A stretch of DNA of 48,575 nucleotides, taken from assembly GCA_015680685.1 (NCBI GenBank), contig MNCI01030702.1:41327-89901 (forward strand). The letters run 5' to 3'. Positions 44,459 to 48,575 of the stretch are shown here, one piece after another. The position numbers were made by a program, and so were the translations under genes. The DNA is from Gnetum montanum (taxonomy: Eukaryota; Streptophyta; Gnetopsida; Gnetales; Gnetaceae). Numbering within the stretch: the stretch's first letter is position 1; each line of letters starts with the position of its first letter. The notes below the pieces were generated by a model. That model was not told where the DNA came from. It made no database searches and was given only the letters and a program-made list of their open reading frames with translations.

Positions 44459-46890
44459 CTAATTAACTTCAATAAATACTCTAACAACTTTCATCATCAT
44501 ATTATCTAAAAAATATCTTCTGAATGATGGTAGTGTTTCTCTTTTTTCAATAGGGATTCTAACTAAATTTTGTGCTCTTTGATTCATTTGAACAAATATA
44601 GCTTGGCTTTTCTTAACTTTTTCAAACCTAAGTTTTTGCATTCATTCTTTCCTATAATTAAATTTAGCCATTAATTCTTAAAAATTGGGCTGCAACAAAT
44701 AAGTATGATTTGGAGATTTTTTCTTTTTGACTTGTTCTAATTCTGAGCTTATAGTAGTTAGTTTTTCTTCCAACTATAACATAGCCTACTCTTTATTCTT
44801 AACAGTGATTCCTTAATTATAATTGTACCTTTGACTTGTTCATTCATATTCTTAAAGGCTTTCAAATCTTCTTTTAATCTAACTATTGCTTTCTTGTTTT
44901 GCACTAAAAGCTCTTTAAGCTTAGATATTCTATTATTAGATACTTGCCCCATGTCTCTAATCAAAATGGTTATAGTTTCAAACTTATCCTAATGCGATAT
45001 TACTAGCTTTTGGCCTTCAATTTGAGGTTCATCTTTCCTACAAGGGAAAATAACACTTGCTTCAATTTTTGGCTTTGTTTAGAGCTTTTGACATAGCATT
45101 AACCTTCCTTCTTTCTATTTTACCTTAAAAGATAGAGTCAATCCTTTTATTAGATAGCCTAAGAAGAAAAACAAAGTTGTCAAAGCTAATAATGAGCTTT
45201 CTTATTCTTTCTATTATTGTTTTTGCTCTAGCAGTTCCTATTGTTATGTTCTTACTACTAATGCTTCTAAAGAAGCTCTTGTTATTATTTTTTTATTAGC
45301 TTTTGTTCTATCAATTCTCATTTTCCAAGTTGTCCTTACCTTTGCATATTCAAAACTATTGATAGGAAGCCTCTCATTAGGCATAACCTCTTCAAGATCT
45401 TTGAGTTTCCATAAGAAGTAATTCTCCTCCATTAGAGCTAGATATTCATCTAGAAAATCTCTAGCCAAAGGATGATCCTTGTTTTCCATCCACCTACAAG
45501 CTTCCATAGTTGGTCAATCATAGAAGGAGGTAGTGAGCTTCATAGATAGGCTTCTCTTTAATTACTTCTTTGCTTGATCTTTAGGTTGATTCACTTCTTT
45601 GTTTGAAGCTCTCTGGTTAACGATATTTTTTTTCATCAAGCTAATGCAATTTTCAGGTTTTAGTAGCTAAATATATTCTTTTGGGAGCCAAAGGAACATC
45701 ATGTTGCTATTTATACCTCTTGGCCATTCCTTTCAAATTCCCTACGTTATTGAATTTCTAGAAGTCAAATTTCAAAAGGAAGACTTCTTTGTGCTTACAG
45801 TCATTTCTTAAGGGACATTTCCACATTTTCCTTTCCACTTCTAAAATTTCCAAATATGGAGCTACAAACCTTAGAAGCTTATATTTCTATCCTTAAAATT
45901 CTATTATCAAAATCTGGGTCTAATAAGCACGTAGAAAAATAGCTCCATAACAATTTTTTTTATTTCACTAATAATTTGTTAATTTAGCTAAGGTGGAACA
46001 GCCCTAAAGTTAAACCTAAAAAAATGAGGATATACACAATTCATCAAGAATTCCAAGGCTTGGTCATCTATGTAGCTCTTGTAATAAATGATTGGAAAAA
46101 ATTCATAACAAGGGTCTTCAGGTCTAACTCTACATTGTTGACTATATCCAATGAAAATCGATGTTATTTGCTTAGGCTCAAGTATTTCACTTAATAAACA
46201 ATTCATAAAAATGAGATTAAATTCAATTGAGTTTCTTGCTCATGAATTTTTGGTAAGCTCTTCTACAACATATCATTCAGATATTTGACTATGTAAAAAT
46301 TATTTTTCTTCTCTAAAGCTACTCAAGCCTAAACATGATTATCCATAACAAAATTAATTTCACACCCTGAATAGAAATTTCAAGTTAAAAAAATTTTTGG
46401 TGAGGAAACCTAATATTTGTTGATTTGGAATGGCATTTTGGTATCCCCAAGCTTTTGCAAGCTATCTTGGCAAGAGCTTAACTGTCTTTCTTATCTTTAG
46501 ATGTGTCCAAAATCTATCACTAAGCACTTCTTCATTGAATTGTTGAGCTTTTACTTTTGTAATATCATGCTTAATGAGGCCATATAACTCATATGCTTTC
46601 CTAATGTTGATTTTGATGAAGTGTTCTATATTTCCTCTGAAATAGAGCTTGTCCTTCTCATAGATGGTTTAAGCAACCAGATGAATGATGACATCCCTTA
46701 TAATGTTTTCCCTAGGTCTGAAACCGAGCTTTCAGAGGCCTAACTTCTCATAAACTTTATGCTAATCCCCCATTATGTCTAAACTTTTAAGCTTTGTCTT
46801 CTCAATTAAAACATGGTTCTCGTCAAAACCAAATAATTCTTTTTCTTTCTACTTTGGTTTCAAACTCCCAACATCAATCCATTGTCATAG
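44459..46890 (-). pseudogene. Decayed long ORF with C-terminal coiled coil, unknown family
   Basis: On the minus strand protein-like segments follow one another: WTHLKIRKTVKLLP (about 46500), SEILEPKQITSIFIGYSQQ (46206-45988), WMENKDHPLARDFLDEYLAL and LPINSFEYAKVRTTWKMR (45507-45244), KLKELLVQNKKAIVRLKEDL (44964-44758), and MQKLRFEKVKKSQAIFVQMN (44641-44459). Three of the five segments, 46206 to 44758, share a single frame over 1.4 kb with only stops between them; the last is in another frame. The C-terminal quarter has Lys/Glu/Leu heptads. It differs in sequence from ORFx but has the same plan (globular part, then coiled coil), so a retroelement ORF is possible. I recognise no family. Confidence 0.5.
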
Positions 46891-47517
46891 TTGATAAATG
46901 TTTAGTTTAAAGTGTTGTAGATAATTTGAGAAGCTAAAGGTATCAACATCTTAAAACTTTTTTTGTGATTCCTCTCTTTCATTGTGAGATATTTTGAGCT
47001 GTAGTTTTAAATAATTCTATAAAAGGAGCTTAGTTCAGAAGATTTTACTACGATGTGGAATTTTGAGTGTAGCTTTAGCTCTATCATACAACAATGCTCT
47101 ATATTTTCTTGGTACTAGCTCTGTGATTCGAAATTTGACATGGTTCTATTAATTAATACTTGAATCTTCATTTTTTATTTGCTTTCTTGAAGACATGTTG
47201 TTATAATCATTATTTGACACCTCTCATATATTTTTAAATTTATTGAACTACTTCCTTGGCACCATTAATGTCTACAAGCTTCAATATGAATAGCTTTGTC
47301 TTAATGCATAACTTACCTTTCATTAATTTGGTTCTTTAATTTTTTCTTAAAATGATTGAGTGATTAAGCTAACATGTCATGTAAGTAGAACCATTCTATA
47401 GAAAGATAAATTGGTTCTACTAGCTTAAAAGAAAAAATATGGTTATTCAACTTTTCTTTCTATTAATGCTAACGTCGCTAATAAAGTTGAACTCAAGCTA
47501 TTTTACAAAATCAATTG
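46891..47517. other. AT-rich stretch, nothing recognised
   Basis: No coding region, repeat or known element is seen. It ends at the poly(T) that borders the GC-rich insert. Confidence 0.5.
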
Positions 47518-47591
47518 TTTTTTTTTTTGAGAGAGAGAATGTTCGGGTTTGTATTACTGAAAGTTATGGTACACGAGTAAACAATTACAAT

Positions 47592-47858
47592 GGGGGGGAC
47601 ATCAGGTATGGCCCACTTTGAGGGGGGGGGACCCCGGAAAATCACAAAATTTCAAAGCTCGGAGGACTCCGAGCTTAGCCACAGAACCTCAAAACCTCAA
47701 AAACCCCGGGGTCGAATAGTGGGAGCAAGAGGAGGGGGGGCGCACCCCCAACAAGGGGGGGCACACCCTCAACAACAAAAAAGAGGGGGGGACACACCCC
47801 CAACAAGGGGGGGGCACAACCCCAACAAACAGACGAAACAAACAAGGGAAGGGGGGGG
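47592..47858. repeat. G-run minisatellite
   Basis: At least six runs of seven or more G separated by CACCCCCAACAA or CACACCCTCAACAAC, in units of about 25-35 bp. In the minus-strand transcript they would be C-runs in the 3' untranslated part; on the plus strand they could form G-quadruplexes. Open frames across it on both strands are compositional. Confidence 0.85.
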
Positions 47859-47879
47859 AGCGGCAAGGAGGGGTGGCCG

Positions 47880-48188
47880 TTAGGGGCGAGTTAGCAGAAG
47901 GCGACATGCACACCGAGGCCGTTCCAGCTCATGAAGCAGGTCCAGTGTGGCGCGATGCTCCTCGGTGTCCATGAAGTTCGCGGCTTGTTGGATGCCCTGC
48001 ATAGTAGCCTCTCTCCTGCTCCGGTCAGCTGACGAGTCCCCCGCATCAGGGTGGAATCTTGCGGACGTGCATCTGATGTGTCGTCTGAGCTCCCCCCAGG
48101 AGCTCTCACAACTAATGCCCAAAATGCTATATGGACGCCCCCCCCCCCCTGAGCCACTGACGGGCACTGTGTTCATGTGCCCGATCAA
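47880..48188 (-). pseudogene. J-domain (DnaJ-type) reading frame
   Basis: 102 open codons. Helix I is RPYSILGISCESSWGELRR, helix II runs into the HPD loop (RFHPDAGDSS), helix III is REATMQGIQQAANFMDTEE, and the frame ends CRLLLTRP and TAA. The spacing and HPD fit a compact J domain placed at the protein's C-terminus. Upstream in this frame a stop lies near 48215, so it cannot join the helix-rich ORF at 48495-48202 without a frame change. The domain itself has no internal break and retains CpG-rich codons, so it is young or selected. Confidence 0.6.
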
Positions 48189-48575
48189 GTTGCCGTTGCC
48201 ATTACTCCTCTTCCTTCTTCAGGCGCTCCTGCTCCTCCCAGGCGACCGCCTCTTGGGCCAGATGAGCCGCCTCTTCCTGGCGCAGCTCCTCCCTGATTCG
48301 GTCCCGGAGCTCATCAATGAGCTGGGCCCATGAGATCTCCATCATGAGTGTGTGTTGCCGACTCAGCTGTTGTGCCTGTTCACGAAGATGGGCTTCGTGG
48401 TCGGCACGCCACTGAGCCAGGGTCTCAGTCCACTTTGCCTCCGAAATCTGTCGCCTGGCCTCCCGAGCAGCAGCAACTGCATGTTGCAGTTCCACCTACC
48501 AATTTGGGGGGCACTGGGGGGTCAAGCAAGGGGGGGATTTCGACGAGAGCGGTGTCCCCAGGTGAGGTTCAAAGC

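Larger units (their letters stand above)
47518..48575 (-). pseudogene. Probable retrocopy of a coiled-coil and J-domain mRNA, runs off the right edge
   Basis: The segment is GC-rich and CpG-retaining, unlike everything else here. An 11-T run at 47518-47528 reads as a poly(A) tail on the minus strand, so it looks like a reverse-transcribed mRNA. From right to left: a Glu/Arg/Gln-rich helix (48495-48202) with HEAHLREQAQQLSRQH and LIDELRDRIREELRQEE, then a stop; in another frame a J domain (48188-47880) with PYSILGISCESSWGELRRHI, the HPD motif in ARFHPDAG, and AANFMDTEEHRATLDLLHE. A G/C run at 48140-48150 lies between them. J domains stimulate Hsp70 ATPase. Neither ORF begins at an ATG (GTG and TTG), so true starts lie upstream or are lost. 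Confidence 0.6.

Noticed and set aside
47590-47913. Gly- and Pro-rich frames on both strands
   Set aside because: Produced by the G-run minisatellite; composition explains them.
1-48575. tRNA, rRNA, bacterial operon or organelle genes
   Set aside because: No cloverleaf with conserved boxes, no rRNA-like core, and no dense intact coding were found on either strand by reading; a covariance search was not possible here.

Overview
The window looks like intergenic DNA from a large, transposon-filled land-plant genome; a gymnosperm would fit, but this is inferred from element types and the sequence names no species. I see no intact host gene, tRNA, rRNA or CRISPR array. Almost everything from 1 to 40410 is old Ty3/gypsy (Metaviridae-type) LTR retrotransposon DNA from two lineages. 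Family A is Athila-like: its LTRs run from TGATGAG to CTCATCA, and it has an Athila-type integrase plus an extra 3' reading frame with coiled coils. Family B is Tat-like: it has a gag with a CxxH...GHxxxxC knuckle, protease, reverse transcriptase, RNase H, a second archaeal-type RNase H and integrase, and its LTRs start near TxAAACACC. All coding regions are broken, mostly by in-frame stops at former Trp and Gln codons with few frameshifts, as expected from cytosine deamination in methylated DNA.

Layout, left to right. 1-1284 is the 3' end of a family A element and 1285-2230 its 3' LTR. 2231-3798 is the aRNaseH-integrase end of a family B copy, running into a family B LTR (about 4051-5300). 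5430-9500 is gag, a linker and protease. 9500-17290 is non-coding and rich in tandem repeats: a 148-bp triplet, a five-copy hairpin repeat beside a TATA box, and a roughly 180-bp satellite of 16-17 copies. 17415-20770 is family B pol from RT to integrase. 20975-21734 is a solo family A LTR, followed by the family B LTR at 21735 to about 23340. 23503-29885 is a 5'-truncated family A element (integrase, long non-coding stretch, extra ORF, polypurine tract), closed by its LTR at 29886-30840. 30841-40410 is a second family A 3' half with a truncated LTR, split by a complete nested minus-strand family B relative (32545-39407) flanked by the 5-bp duplication CCTTG.

40411-44450 is AT-rich and featureless apart from small repeats and one perfect hairpin. 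44459-46890 on the minus strand holds a decayed long ORF with a C-terminal coiled coil, not recognised. 47518-48575 is very different: GC-rich, CpG-retaining, ending in a genomic poly(A) on the minus strand. It looks like a retroposed copy of an mRNA with a coiled coil and a J domain (HPD motif present), and its 3' part carries a G-run minisatellite.

The most interesting structural theme is that every LTR family here carries its own repeat or palindrome block just upstream of the TATA box. The sequences differ between families, and even between copies of family A, but the position and layout are the same. A 28-bp motif is also scattered in short arrays after integrase and after protease. This suggests that the gag-protease-only elements arose by loss of pol between protease and that motif.
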